From NCBI RefSeq assembly GCF_030816015.1, contig NZ_JAUSXN010000001.1, positions 186,001 to 250,000 of the forward strand: a DNA stretch of 64,000 bases, written 5' to 3'. The notes beneath the pieces were generated by a model. It saw only the letters and a program-made list of their open reading frames with translations. It had not been told where the DNA came from and did not search any database. How positions within the stretch are numbered: position 1 is the first letter of the stretch; each line of letters opens with the position of its first letter. Below are positions 55,454 through 64,000 of this stretch, piece by piece. The DNA is from Pedobacter sp. W3I1 (GTDB lineage: Bacteria > Bacteroidota > Bacteroidia > Sphingobacteriales > Sphingobacteriaceae). The position numbers were made by a program, and so were the translations under genes.

Positions 55454-56035
55454 ATGGAGCAAAAACTTACAGACTTAGCGCTGATACAAAATGTATTGAA
55501 CGGTGAAACCGCTCAGTATGCTTTGTTGGTAAAACGCCATCAACGGTTTGTATTTACGCTTGCTTTAAGGTTTTCGAAAAACAGGGAAGATGCTGAAGAA
55601 ATTGCGCAGGATTGCTTTGTAAAAGCATATAAAGCCTTAGGTACATTTAAACAAACGGCTAAATTTAGTACCTGGCTGTATACCATTACCTATACTACTG
55701 CCATGACTTTTTTAAGGAAAAACCGTTTAGATACGACATCTATTCATGATGAAAGTACCGTTCTGCAGCTCGAAAATCAGACCTCCAGTTTTAACGCAAA
55801 CGGTTATGAAAAGCAGGATAGCCATGCTTTTTTAAATATTGCCATTACCCAGCTTTTACCAGATGATGCCGCTATTATTACCCTATTTTACAAAGGCGAA
55901 CAGAGTTTAGAAGAAATTGGCGAAGCACTGCACATGGAACCCAACACAATAAAAGTGAAGTTGCACAGGGCCAGGCAAAGACTTAAAGAAAAATTACAAT
56001 ATTTGTTAAAAGATGAAGTAAAGGAGTTACTATGA
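55454..56035 (+). CDS. ECF-type RNA polymerase sigma factor
   Basis: 193 residues. Region 2: LLVKRHQRFVFTLALRFSKNREDAEEIAQDCFVKAYKAL with FSTWLYTITYTTAMTFLRKNR; region 4: ITQLLPDDAAIITLFYKGEQSLEEIGEALHMEPNTIKVKLHRARQRLKEKL. It is the first gene of a pair: the ATG of the next gene overlaps its stop (ATGA). A tandem repeat array ends 72 bases upstream. Confidence 0.94.
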   Translation: MEQKLTDLALIQNVLNGETAQYALLVKRHQRFVFTLALRFSKNREDAEEIAQDCFVKAYKALGTFKQTAKFSTWLYTITYTTAMTFLRKNRLDTTSIHDESTVLQLENQTSSFNANGYEKQDSHAFLNIAITQLLPDDAAIITLFYKGEQSLEEIGEALHMEPNTIKVKLHRARQRLKEKLQYLLKDEVKELL

Positions 56036-56514
56036 ATACAATAGAACAACAGCTTTGGGACTATATTGATGGAAATCTGGATGATTCATCAAAAAAAGCC
56101 ATTGAAGAAAAAATTGATTCGAATGCAGAGATTAAAGCACAATACGAGGATTTACTAAAACTTAATTTAGTTTTTAATGAGCTCGATCTTGATGAACCTT
56201 CTATGTCTTTCAACAGGAATGTAATGGAAAGTATTGCTTTGGCTCCAGCCCCGGTAGCCATGAAAACAAAGGTCGATAAAAAGATTATTTACAGTATTGG
56301 CGGTTTTTTCGTGATCTCTCTACTGGCCTTATTAGGTTATGTATTTTATAATGTTAACCTCGAAATGCCTCAATTCGATTTGAAGGTGAATTTCGATTTT
56401 AATTTCGATAAATACATTACGCCTACGACTATTTATGCCTTTCTTTTTGCAGATCTGGTGATTGGATTGATTTTTCTTGATCAGTTTTTAAGGAAGAAAG
56501 TGGCTCAGAAGTAA
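56032..56514 (+). CDS. Putative anti-sigma factor membrane protein
   Basis: 160 residues: a cytoplasmic N-terminus that looks anti-sigma-like (QQLWDYIDGNLDDSSKKAIEEKIDSNAEIKAQYEDLLKLNLVF) followed by two transmembrane helices (IIYSIGGFFVISLLALLGYVFYNV and the C-terminal TTIYAFLFADLVIGLIFLDQFL). No zinc-binding HxxxCxxC motif. The start overlaps the sigma stop by four bases and has a good ribosome site (AAGGAG, 5 bases before ATG). It probably tethers the sigma factor at the membrane; assignment rests on context and shape. Confidence 0.8.
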   Translation: MNTIEQQLWDYIDGNLDDSSKKAIEEKIDSNAEIKAQYEDLLKLNLVFNELDLDEPSMSFNRNVMESIALAPAPVAMKTKVDKKIIYSIGGFFVISLLALLGYVFYNVNLEMPQFDLKVNFDFNFDKYITPTTIYAFLFADLVIGLIFLDQFLRKKVAQK

Positions 56515-56613
56515 GATATAGCTTAAATAGCTCCCGCAGATCAAATTGATTTACGCAGATTTATGTTCATCTGCGCCTTTCTCGGAATCTGCGGGAACTC
56601 AGAAGGGCAAATT

Positions 56614-57141
56614 TTACCCCAATTTTTTTAAAATCTCCAATCCCTCTGGCCACACACCAAAACCAGCGTCGGCATTAATATGGCCAGCATTGCCGATATT
56701 AATAAATTCACTTCCCCAATTTTGGGCAAAGAACTCAGCTCTTTCTATTGTTACCCATTCATCATTCGAACTGGCTACAACAATGGATTTAAAGTTTATT
56801 TTATCTAGAGGTACATGATCGAAACCCACTGTTGGGAAGTTATATCGGGGTGCTTCTAAATCACTTGGTGCAACCAGTAAAGCTCCTTTAATTTCCTTTT
56901 GATATTGTTTTGCCCAATTGGCAATTGCAGTACAGCCCAAACTGTGGCCAATTAAAATCACATTGGCCAAATCATACCCAACAAGGGCCTGATTAATGGT
57001 TTCAATCCAATCTTTGCTGGCAGGTGTATCCCAGTCTTGTTGATTAATGCGGATAAATTGATCCCCAGATTTTTCGAAATGCGTTTGCCAGTGATCAGGG
57101 CCTGAATTACCCAAACCAGGAATGATAAAGTAATGGGTCAT
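56614..57141 (-). CDS. RBBP9/YdeN-type alpha/beta hydrolase
   Basis: 175 residues, a small serine hydrolase of the RBBP9/YdeN family. N-terminal FIIPGLGNSGPDHWQTHFEK, nucleophile elbow GHSLGCTAIANW, acid in VVASSNDEWVTIERAEFF and catalytic His in NAGHINADAGFGVWPEG. The substrate is unknown. The gene stands alone on the minus strand, convergent with the anti-sigma gene; about 100 bases separate them. Confidence 0.93.
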   Translation of the reverse strand: MTHYFIIPGLGNSGPDHWQTHFEKSGDQFIRINQQDWDTPASKDWIETINQALVGYDLANVILIGHSLGCTAIANWAKQYQKEIKGALLVAPSDLEAPRYNFPTVGFDHVPLDKINFKSIVVASSNDEWVTIERAEFFAQNWGSEFINIGNAGHINADAGFGVWPEGLEILKKLG

Positions 57142-57193
57142 GATGTACTAGAATAAGATCTAAATCTATTTGAAAGAGAGCAAAAATGAAAAC

Positions 57194-57226
57194 AAAAAAA
57201 GGCCGCCATCGCAAGAAAGCAGCCTT
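57194..57226 (-). terminator. Intrinsic terminator of the cold-shock gene
   Basis: On the minus strand AAGGCTGC and GCGGCCTT (8 bp, one G-U) around a 12-base loop, followed by TTTTTTTG. It ends 23 bases after the Csp stop. Confidence 0.88.
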
Positions 57227-57248
57227 CTCTGTAAATATGATAAATAAA

Positions 57249-57440
57249 TTAAATTACTTTCACATTAACGGCATTTAAGCCTTTTTTACCGTTAGCAACT
57301 TCGTACTGTACTTTGTCGTTTTCACGGATTTCGTCGATAAGACCTGTTGAATGAACAAAGATTTCGCTATCGCCATTCGCAGGTACGATAAAGCCAAAAC
57401 CTTTAGTTACATTGAAGAATTTTACTGTGCCTTCTTGCAT
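57249..57440 (-). CDS. Cold shock domain protein
   Basis: 63 residues from the ATG at 57440: one cold-shock domain with RNP1 KGFGFIVP and RNP2 EIFVHSTGL. It begins MQEGTVKFFNVTKGFGFI and ends GLNAVNVKVI. A longer upstream open frame (to 57509) has no conserved sequence and is the leader. RNA chaperone, single-stranded nucleic acid binding. A promoter-like element and a short A/T-rich leader precede it; a terminator follows. Confidence 0.96.
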   Translation of the reverse strand: MQEGTVKFFNVTKGFGFIVPANGDSEIFVHSTGLIDEIRENDKVQYEVANGKKGLNAVNVKVI

Positions 57441-57466
57441 TGTATTAAATATTAAAATTAAGTATG

Positions 57467-57496
57467 CAAGGTAAGTTTTAATTTTTAAAATCAAAA
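57467..57496 (-). promoter_or_regulatory. Promoter of the cold-shock gene
   Basis: On the minus strand TTTTG, 18 bases, TACCTTG: near the Bacteroidota -33/-7 pattern with correct spacing. It predicts a short leader before the ATG at 57440. Confidence 0.45.
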
Positions 57497-57544
57497 TAAA
57501 TTTTAACATTTTTTTAACGTTAAAATTTTGTAAATAGCAGATTA

Positions 57545-58471
57545 TTAAGGCTTTTTAATTGTCTTCCCAATTATAGTTAAAGTAATTTCACTATTATGCG
57601 GAATTCCCAGCGTAGTTCCGGGAGCAACATTAAAAAGGTTTCGAACATAAATATCGGCTATTCCCTGAGCCACCTTTTTTTTAGCCTCAACATTCTCGGG
57701 AAGCACATTATAAATCGTTTTTACATGTATCCCTCCCTGAAAATCGACCACCGCAGCAACCTGATAAGCAAAATCTTTATAAGCCCGGTCTATCCTGATA
57801 ATATATTGCGGAAACATATAATCGTAAGCCTCAGTTCTGTTATTCGTCCGGTCTACCGTACTGATTTTTTCGACCCTTACAATTTTGCTTTTAGGGATAA
57901 ATTGAACCGGATCTGTAGCGGCAAAAGCACTATCGCTATTGGCATTAACCTCAGCAGAACGTTTCTCGATAAAAGCAGTATCGGCTTTGGTTGGTTTTTG
58001 CAGATCGGAAGCCTTTGCTTTCAGTTTATTTTTAATGTAATCCTGTGCGTAAAAGGTCATGTTCACATCCGAGCGTACATCTGCGGCAATTACCTTTCCG
58101 TTTACCTGCACACGCTGAAAAACCAGGCTATCTTTACTGATATGCTTTACCTTAAAAAATTCTGCAGCGAAATTATATACGTTTCCATGATCGTATTGCA
58201 TGTAAAACTTTTGCATCTTCTTTTTCTGGGGGCTCCAGGCCATCATGGTATCTTCTTTGGCTACTTCGATGATCCAGGATGGCTTTTGCATAAAACCTTC
58301 GGCATTAAAAGAAAGTCCATTTTTAAAGCGTCGTTTTACCTCTTGATAACGAATGCCTTTTACAGGCTCGAAAGTAAAATCTCTTAACGTCGGATCGCTG
58401 GTTTTAGAGCCAAACTTACAGGCAGAAAGCATCAGCACAAAAAAGAAAAAGTATATCGTATTTTTAATCAT
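57545..58471 (-). CDS. Lipoprotein of unknown function
   Basis: 308 residues with a lipoprotein leader (IYFFFFVLMLSAC, Cys18). The remainder is soluble, with stretches such as SWIIEVAKEDTMMAWSPQKKKMQKFYMQYDHGNVYNF and YMFPQYIIRIDRAYKDFAYQVAAVVDFQGGIHVKTIYNV. I do not recognise the family. It is a single gene upstream (5') of cspA on the same strand and may share nothing with it. It probably faces the periplasm or the outside. Confidence 0.75.
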   Translation of the reverse strand: MIKNTIYFFFFVLMLSACKFGSKTSDPTLRDFTFEPVKGIRYQEVKRRFKNGLSFNAEGFMQKPSWIIEVAKEDTMMAWSPQKKKMQKFYMQYDHGNVYNFAAEFFKVKHISKDSLVFQRVQVNGKVIAADVRSDVNMTFYAQDYIKNKLKAKASDLQKPTKADTAFIEKRSAEVNANSDSAFAATDPVQFIPKSKIVRVEKISTVDRTNNRTEAYDYMFPQYIIRIDRAYKDFAYQVAAVVDFQGGIHVKTIYNVLPENVEAKKKVAQGIADIYVRNLFNVAPGTTLGIPHNSEITLTIIGKTIKKP

Positions 58472-58542
58472 TTCAACAAAAATCTTTGGCTAAAATAAGT
58501 TTTTTTAACCAGAGCTAAACATGGTTGTTTATAGATGCAGGT

Positions 58543-59418
58543 TTATCTCCTGGCTGGTTTTTTCACCAAAATGACGTTAGCAACTTTACGCTGTCCTTCA
58601 TGGTCCCATTTTTTATTATCAGTTGGGTAGTTGATAACGCCATGATCAGGCATTCCGTTTACCCACAAAGTTGTAGAACCACCACCATCAAAATTTAGGG
58701 CACTGGTGCAGCCTAACCAACGCATTAATTTGGTCAGTTCGAACAAACTCATGCCTGCTGAGTTTTCATTTCTTCCATCAACGGTTAACAAAATCACCCT
58801 TCCGTTGGGTTTTATACCCAGACAGGTACGCGGATGGCGCAAACGGCTAAATCCGGTCGTATCTAGCTTTTCATCAACATGGTTTAGGGTTAATAAAGGG
58901 CCATTTAACAAAACATTTTGAGCAGTCATTTTTGTTTCCCAGTCTGTTGTTCCATCCCACTTTTGGATCGAAATTTTACCGTTTTCAATTACAACTGCTG
59001 CTTCCTGGTGCCTTGCCCGACTTCCATTCTTATCCAGTCGGTTAGTACTCAGTGTTTTTCCATTAACGCGAACAAAATCTACCGAACCTCCGTTTTTCAC
59101 ATCGAAAAAATTGCCATTTATCGCAGCAATTGCTGTATCGCGTAATCCAAAATCACGGGTAGTAATCAGGTCTTTTTCTTCAGCTCCAATAGCAAAAACC
59201 GCCTTTCGGCCAGTATTTTTTATTTCTAAAAACGAAATGTTTTCGTTCGCAGCAAAAAGATTTTTCTGATCAAAGTGATGTTGGAATAAAACCACCTGCC
59301 TGGCAATTCTGTTTTTATGCCATTTGGTTTTTACGATCGTTAACGAATCTGCATTTTGGCTAAAAGCAGATAAACTGTATGTAAATAAGGTAATGGCAAA
59401 TAATAATTTTTTAAGCAT
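58543..59418 (-). CDS. Phosphodiester glycosidase family exported protein
   Basis: 291 residues from the ATG at 59418, which puts the signal peptide (KKLLFAITLFTYSLSAFSQ) directly at the start. The body is a NAGPA (phosphodiester glycosidase) domain: IAAINGNFFDVKNGGSVDFVRVNGK, RHPRTCLGIKPNGRVILLTVDGR, GMSLFELTKLMRWLGCTSALNFDGGGSTTLWVNG. In relatives this fold removes GlcNAc-1-phosphodiester caps or acts on cell-wall polymers; the substrate here is unknown. Monocistronic; an upstream ATG at 59436 would only add six residues. Confidence 0.92.
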   Translation of the reverse strand: MLKKLLFAITLFTYSLSAFSQNADSLTIVKTKWHKNRIARQVVLFQHHFDQKNLFAANENISFLEIKNTGRKAVFAIGAEEKDLITTRDFGLRDTAIAAINGNFFDVKNGGSVDFVRVNGKTLSTNRLDKNGSRARHQEAAVVIENGKISIQKWDGTTDWETKMTAQNVLLNGPLLTLNHVDEKLDTTGFSRLRHPRTCLGIKPNGRVILLTVDGRNENSAGMSLFELTKLMRWLGCTSALNFDGGGSTTLWVNGMPDHGVINYPTDNKKWDHEGQRKVANVILVKKPARR

Positions 59419-59494
59419 AATAGCTGTTTTGATCATAAAATTAAAAAACTGTTGTGTGGTTTAGCTTAAAGCATCAAGAATTATACAATAGATT

Positions 59495-59600
59495 CGTCAT
59501 TTCGAGTGAAGTGTAACGAAGCCGAGAACCCGAAGGCTCTGCGAAGCAAAATCTGCGACAATAGATCTCTCCATTCCGTTGCACTGCAGTCGAGATGACG
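59495..59600. repeat. Interspersed palindromic repeat, class 1
   Basis: CGTCATTTCGAGTGAAGTGT left arm; TGCACTGCAGTCGAGATGACG right arm; the central GAGAACCCGAAGGCTC part matches the copy at 1628-1733 closely, so these two are the same long subtype. Confidence 0.8.
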
Positions 59601-59631
59601 AACCTTTGACTGAAACCTGATAGGTTTGGTC

Positions 59632-59675
59632 AAAAAAAAGCGGAGCGATCATTTGTTGATCTGCCCCGCTTTTTT
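59632..59675 (-). terminator. Intrinsic terminator of the zinc metalloprotease gene
   Basis: AAGCGGAGCGATC and GATCTGCCCCGCTT pair with small bulges around ATTTGTT; A/T runs on both sides (CAAAAAAAA and TTTTTT) let it work in either direction. It lies past the metalloprotease stop, with a stretch of GAATGATTGAATGA words between. Confidence 0.8.
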
Positions 59676-59676
59676 A

Positions 59677-59757
59677 ATGATTGAGTTTGAATGAGAGAAT
59701 GATTGAATGAAGGAATTTTGAATGATTGAATGGCCTATCTCTTTTTATTCAATCATT
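59677..59757. repeat. GAATGATTGAATGA micro-repeat
   Basis: Degenerate tandem words (TTTGAATGAGAGAATGATTG, GAATGATTGAATGGCC) ending in the inverse ATTCAATCATTT. The same vocabulary fills the groES-groEL gap (3023-3138). No coding capacity. Confidence 0.6.
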
Positions 59758-62267
59758 TATTTCTTTGGATCTAAAATATCTTTAATTCTGATATTCAAAT
59801 CTTCGTAATGTGCTTTGGTAATGGCATCGCCTGCTGCAGCCCTCGCTTTTGTAGTAGCCAATAAGGTTTTTAACTCTGATCTAACCAATGGTCTGATATC
59901 AGATAAGCCAACATTGATTGGAGTTAAACCATAACTTGCGGCATAATCTACAGGGAACCCAACCGGAAGTTCTGCTTCTTTAGTCATTAAATCCTGCAAA
60001 CGGTCTACATAAGCACGTTGTAAATTACGTTTAAATGCATCTGCTCTTCCTGCAACAAAAACCGATGATCTTAAGTCGGTAAATAATTCAGGCAAGGTAT
60101 ATGCTTTGGCAGCGCCGTTTTTAGTTTCGTTATCTAACAAACGCGCAATACGGGAAGCAGATAATAAATTGCCTAAAGTATTTGCCTGAACACTTTTAAT
60201 ACGGTTTAACAATACACCATTATCAAATTTACTCAGTTGATCATTGCTGATTAACCAAAGTGGCGTAGTGAATAATTGTTGATTAAAAAAAGCAATAGCT
60301 TCTTTTTGTTTTGCTTTTGGCAAATAGGCATAAACTGGCCCTTTTTGCTCGTAGGTTTTAAAGTTTTCGCTTAATCCACCAACGTTTGTTGCCACATGCC
60401 CCATATAACGGTTAAACTGGCCAACAATTTCGGTGTAAATTTCTTTTAAATCGCTATAATCTTTTCCTTTTTGATAAGTCCATTTCTCTACGTTAGGCAA
60501 AATGCGTTTTAAGTTGGCAATACCATAAGTACTTGCTTTCATTGCATTGTCGCCCAAATCTTCGCTCTGCAAACGAGGGTCTAATGAAGTTCCCTGACGC
60601 CCGTAGAAATATAAAGGATTACCTGCATTTTTTAGTGTCCACTGATCTAAAATTTCTTTTTCCTGCTCGGCAGTTTTGTCTCCAGGAATCCAGGAATATC
60701 CCCATTTCACTACCCATTTATCGTATTCTCCAATTTGAGGGTGAAGTTTGGTTACACCATCGCCAGGTTGAGCGATGTAGTTAAAACGCGCATAATCCAT
60801 AATTGATGGCGCAGTACCATGTTTATCTGTAAATGCTTTTGAACGTAACGAATCAACCGGGTAAGCATAGCTAGAGCCAAAATTATGCGGTAAACCTAAA
60901 GTATGGCCAATCTCGTGTGAAGAAACAAAACGGATTAATTCGCCCATTTGCGCATCGGTAAATTTAGCTTTACGCACTTCAGGATTAATAGCTGCAGTTT
61001 GTACAAAATACCAGTTATGCAATAGGTTCATTACATTATGGTACCAGCCAATATGCGTTTCTAAAATTTGTCCGGTACGCGGATCGCTAATGTGCGGGCC
61101 GTAAGCATTTGCAATATCTGATGCAAAATAACGAACAACCGAATACCTGGAATCTTCTACGCTAAACTGAGGATCTTGTTGTGGTGTTGGTGCCTCTTTA
61201 CCAATAATGGCATTTTTGAAACCAGCAGCTTCGAATGCTACCTGCCAATCGTTAATTCCCTGAATCAAAAACGGCACCCATTTTTTTGGTGTTGCAGGGT
61301 CGATATAAATGACAATAGGTTTTACTGGTTCTACCGATTCACCACGTTTGTAAGCGTTTGTATCTTTCGGAACTAAATTCCAGCGGTGAATGTAGGCTGT
61401 GCGCTCTGCCTTTTGTGCATTGCTTCCGTAATCGATTTGAGATTGACCAAAAAAACCAACCCTGCTATCCATTATTCTGGCTTTTACTGGGATTTTTGGC
61501 AATAATAACATCGATGTATTGAATTCGAAAGTAACCGCTCCATTACTATTATCAGTTGGAGATTCTGCTGCACGGTAAGTTTTAGCCGTTTTTACTTCAA
61601 CATTAATAGGGAAAGTTTTTACCGTATCGATATAAGAGCGTGTTGCATCGTACATGGTAACTTTATATGCCTTACGGATCTGATCAGTAGCACCAATAGC
61701 CATTACATCACCATTATAAAAATCGGTAACATCAATCACAACGCCCGTGGTATCTTTATTATAGGCCTTAATTTCAAAACTGGCTAAAATCTGTGCAAGA
61801 TTAGAGTTTTGCACCGATTCGTACATATCGCTGTTTGGATCGGCCTTTGTTGCATAGCTTGGTACACGGATGTAAACTTGTTTACCTCTACGCTCCCATT
61901 TCCATACCTGCTCATTTAATTGCTCACCACCATATTGCTGGTTGCCCACTTTTACTCCTGCCGGTACTTTTGCCAAACGGGTAACGACAAGCATTTCGCG
62001 GTTAATCATCGAATCTGGTATCTCAAAATACCATTTATCATCTACTTTGTGTGTTTTGAATAAACCGTTTGTTGTTCTGGCTTTTGCCGTAATTACTTCA
62101 GAAAATGGTTTAATTCCTTCTTTTTTTGGAGCCGCTGCCGGGGCTGGAGTTGCAGGAGTAGCCCCTTTTGTGGTTTTAGATTTTTTCTGGGCATATACGG
62201 ATCCTGATCCGGCTACACCAAGTGCTACGATACCTGCAAGGGCAAGTACCTTAAAGTTTCTCTTCAT
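59757..62267 (-). CDS. Zinc-dependent metalloprotease (DUF5117/DUF5118 type)
   Basis: 836 residues. A signal peptide (LALAGIVALGVAGSGSVYAQ) precedes a Lys/Ala/Pro-rich linker. The N-terminal part has KPFSEVITAKARTTNGLFKTHKVDDKWYFEIPDSMINREMLVVTRLAKVP, typical of DUF5118, and the catalytic part carries SHEIGHTLGLPHNFGSS, an HExxHxxGxxH zincin motif, at about residue 451, with SIMDYARFNY as Met-turn region. It is a large exported enzyme family common in Bacteroidota; substrate unknown. Single gene with a terminator. Confidence 0.93.
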   Translation of the reverse strand: MKRNFKVLALAGIVALGVAGSGSVYAQKKSKTTKGATPATPAPAAAPKKEGIKPFSEVITAKARTTNGLFKTHKVDDKWYFEIPDSMINREMLVVTRLAKVPAGVKVGNQQYGGEQLNEQVWKWERRGKQVYIRVPSYATKADPNSDMYESVQNSNLAQILASFEIKAYNKDTTGVVIDVTDFYNGDVMAIGATDQIRKAYKVTMYDATRSYIDTVKTFPINVEVKTAKTYRAAESPTDNSNGAVTFEFNTSMLLLPKIPVKARIMDSRVGFFGQSQIDYGSNAQKAERTAYIHRWNLVPKDTNAYKRGESVEPVKPIVIYIDPATPKKWVPFLIQGINDWQVAFEAAGFKNAIIGKEAPTPQQDPQFSVEDSRYSVVRYFASDIANAYGPHISDPRTGQILETHIGWYHNVMNLLHNWYFVQTAAINPEVRKAKFTDAQMGELIRFVSSHEIGHTLGLPHNFGSSYAYPVDSLRSKAFTDKHGTAPSIMDYARFNYIAQPGDGVTKLHPQIGEYDKWVVKWGYSWIPGDKTAEQEKEILDQWTLKNAGNPLYFYGRQGTSLDPRLQSEDLGDNAMKASTYGIANLKRILPNVEKWTYQKGKDYSDLKEIYTEIVGQFNRYMGHVATNVGGLSENFKTYEQKGPVYAYLPKAKQKEAIAFFNQQLFTTPLWLISNDQLSKFDNGVLLNRIKSVQANTLGNLLSASRIARLLDNETKNGAAKAYTLPELFTDLRSSVFVAGRADAFKRNLQRAYVDRLQDLMTKEAELPVGFPVDYAASYGLTPINVGLSDIRPLVRSELKTLLATTKARAAAGDAITKAHYEDLNIRIKDILDPKK

Positions 62268-62359
62268 GTGTATATAAAAGTTAGTTTGCTTGGCAATAAG
62301 AGGTTAAAGTTAAAGCCTTGTTACACGACAATGCACTTGTAACTGGAAAATTACGCTTA

Positions 62360-63607
62360 TCAGATCCTCTTCTCGAGACGAACCACTTTAAAATAGACTT
62401 GATTATCTCTAAAAATTTCGAAAATTATATTTCTGTCTGCTTTCGATTTAAACATTTCGGTAAGATCGTTTAAAGAATAGACATCTATATTTTTAAAGTT
62501 TACCGCAATAATTTCATCATCAGGGCACAAACCTGCTTTTTCTGCCGGGCTGTTTTCGTCTATTTCTCCAATCAATACTCTTTTATACTCTTTCTGATCG
62601 AGATAAATCACCATACCCACCATATCGTGTTCGAAAGGGGTTTTACTTAATCCATTGGGTTTAACATAAATAAAGCCATCCTGATAATTAAACTGAATAT
62701 TAAATTTCCGAAGTAAATCAGCGCCTAAATTCCCATTCCGTTTTCTTAAATCGATCTTATCCGCAATGCTCTTAAAATCAGGAAATCCGGCAACAACGTC
62801 TTTAAAAACATAACCTCCAACATTAAATTTACTCACACGACCAACATATCCCTTAATCTGGCCGCTAAGGCTCATCCCTAAATTAGCTTTGATTTTTTTT
62901 TCAGGTAGCGGGAATTCAGTTCCATTGAGCATTTCGAGTGATAAAGCGTGGCTGGCGCCTGTATCCATTAAAAACCTGGCTTCAACGGTTTTGCTCCCGG
63001 GAACATCAACGGTGGCTAAAATATACGGCTTCTGGTTCTCTATTTCAATGGGTATTTTTTTCCCCCGATATTTAATCCTGGCATCATGATCGTAAATAAT
63101 CAGCCTATTTTCACTATATCTGATATCAACAATAAAGCTGTTAAAAAAACTGAAACCCAGCAAGCCATAAATTTTTAGCCCTAAATGTCCCGACAGGTTA
63201 AAGAGATCTTCTTTTAAGATAGCCGTTGGTATATGCTCAATACTTGTACTGCCTACTTTAACATCAAGGCTTTGAGAAACATAGGCCTCAACGGTTTCGA
63301 TGCCCAGGCCAGAGACTTTGATTTTACGGAGCTTACTAAAATTCAACGAATCAATAATGGATGGATCTGTAATTATCATAGGTCCAACTCCTGTATCTAG
63401 AACAAAATCATATGGTCCTTTTCCATTTACATATAACGGAATAACCATTAGGTTTTTGATACACTTAAAAGAAATGGATTGTTTTTGCCGGTTTCTTTTA
63501 AAAAGGAATTCCTGTCCGAATCCAGAAAAACCGAGAAAAATAAACCCCATGCAAATTGTTAGTTTGCGTAAACAGATTATTACATCGGGGTTATATTTGG
63601 TTAACAT
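62360..63607 (-). CDS. Aspartyl protease family protein with PDZ domain
   Basis: 415 residues. A hydrophobic leader (ICLRKLTICMGFIFLGFSGFGQ) suggests export. Two retropepsin-like half-sites: DFVLDTGVGPMIITDP and ARFLMDTGASHALSLEM, each with a DTG catalytic triplet, so the enzyme would form its active site from both. A C-terminal PDZ domain follows (RVLIGEIDENSPAEKAGLCPDDEIIAVNFKNIDVYSLND), suited to peptide-end or lipid-proximal binding. Members of this Bacteroidota family are poorly studied. The start at 63607 or an internal Met is uncertain. Confidence 0.88.
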   Translation of the reverse strand: MLTKYNPDVIICLRKLTICMGFIFLGFSGFGQEFLFKRNRQKQSISFKCIKNLMVIPLYVNGKGPYDFVLDTGVGPMIITDPSIIDSLNFSKLRKIKVSGLGIETVEAYVSQSLDVKVGSTSIEHIPTAILKEDLFNLSGHLGLKIYGLLGFSFFNSFIVDIRYSENRLIIYDHDARIKYRGKKIPIEIENQKPYILATVDVPGSKTVEARFLMDTGASHALSLEMLNGTEFPLPEKKIKANLGMSLSGQIKGYVGRVSKFNVGGYVFKDVVAGFPDFKSIADKIDLRKRNGNLGADLLRKFNIQFNYQDGFIYVKPNGLSKTPFEHDMVGMVIYLDQKEYKRVLIGEIDENSPAEKAGLCPDDEIIAVNFKNIDVYSLNDLTEMFKSKADRNIIFEIFRDNQVYFKVVRLEKRI

Positions 63608-63658
63608 TAAACTAAATTTAATAAATTAGTTGATAATTATGTCACCTAAATTTAGAAC

Positions 63659-64000
63659 ATGTTCCCCTTAAAAAATCATAATTTTATTTTTCTTGCATTT
63701 GCGCTATCTGTTTGTTTGTTAACCAGTTGCTCAACCAATAAAATCATTTCAAAAAAAGTAGCCAAAACATTCAAAAATTCGCAGGTAATTAAACAATATC
63801 AGGTAGGCTTTGCGCTTTTCAGTCCTGCAGATAAAAAAATGATTTTTCAGAAAGATGCTGATAAATATTTTACGCCAGCATCGAACACCAAACTTTATAC
63901 TTTTTTTGCGAGCTTAAAAATGTTGCCAGATTTAATGCCTGCTTTAAAATATATTGAGCGGAATGATTCATTGATTTTTTGGGGAACCGGAGATCCGGCT
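63659..64000 (+). CDS. D-alanyl-D-alanine carboxypeptidase, PBP4/S13 family (partial)
   Basis: Only the first 114 codons are in the window. A lipoprotein leader ends LSVCLLTSC (Cys24). The catalytic S-x-x-K is Ser75-Asn-Thr-Lys78 in FTPASNTKLYTFFASLKML, the start of a PBP4-type (DacB, peptidase S13) penicillin-binding protein, and DSLIFWGTGDP also fits. It should trim or cleave peptidoglycan cross-links in the periplasm. Divergent from the aspartyl protease gene; only 51 bases separate the starts. Confidence 0.85.
   Translation, partial: MFPLKNHNFIFLAFALSVCLLTSCSTNKIISKKVAKTFKNSQVIKQYQVGFALFSPADKKMIFQKDADKYFTPASNTKLYTFFASLKMLPDLMPALKYIERNDSLIFWGTGDPA

Noticed and set aside
57596..58387. 263-codon plus-strand frame opposite the lipoprotein gene
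   Set aside because: Antisense of a lipoprotein-leader gene; Cys/Phe-rich, unlike real proteins here.

Overview
The window looks like chromosomal DNA from a Bacteroidota member close to Pedobacter (Sphingobacteriaceae). The evidence is AT-rich sequence, TAnnTTTG-type -7 promoter elements, few Shine-Dalgarno sequences, a gliding-motility type C-terminal sorting domain followed by a PorP/SprF protein (type IX secretion), LptE/SecG/sigma-54-activator/MiaB gene order, and many short palindromic intergenic repeats. No rRNA, tRNA, CRISPR array, phage or intact insertion sequence was seen.

Layout. 1-4.8 kb: the end of an unknown gene, a radical-SAM/DUF4130 DNA-repair-like pair, and groES-groEL with a strong terminator. 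5-13.2 kb: a 1984-residue secreted PKD-repeat protein overlapping a PorP/SprF gene, then MgtC/SapB and RDD membrane proteins. 13.3-17.4 kb: sdaA, a decayed peptidase fragment, an AEC transporter and a DEAD-box helicase. 17.5-25 kb: Hsp20 and a small-protein cluster with a truncated glycosyltransferase, two ECF sigma modules, a TolB-like lipoprotein and a DUF4197 protein. 25-35 kb: a PaiB-like protein, DUF47-PiT phosphate uptake, a PhoR-like kinase, then the operon miaB / sigma-54-type AAA+ activator / lptE / TPR-like / secG. 35.4-40.7 kb: two tandem AsmA-like paralogues, LemA and DUF3137. 40.8-47.7 kb: a minus-strand signalling operon (response regulator-kinase, CHASE3 hybrid kinase with three receivers, receiver, CheR, CheB, receiver). 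47.8-57.5 kb: zinc peptidase, gltX, sensor kinase-DinB-thioesterase operon, Crp/Fnr regulator plus SMR transporter, a tandem repeat array, a third ECF sigma/anti-sigma pair, an RBBP9-type hydrolase and a cold-shock protein. 57.5-64 kb: lipoprotein, phosphodiester glycosidase, M10-like metalloprotease, PDZ aspartyl protease and the start of a PBP4-type carboxypeptidase.

Three otherwise conserved genes (sdaA, the DEAD-box helicase and a response-regulator/kinase fusion) each carry one extra base in a short homopolymer. This could be sequencing error or recent gene decay. The least explained material is non-coding: a tandem array of three units of about 290 bp with diverged, inverted relatives elsewhere, two families of interspersed palindromes, and a triple-hairpin block. 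The operon layouts suggest three broad themes: envelope building and secretion, phosphate and stress signalling through kinases and ECF sigma factors, and protein quality control (GroESL, Hsp20, peptidases).
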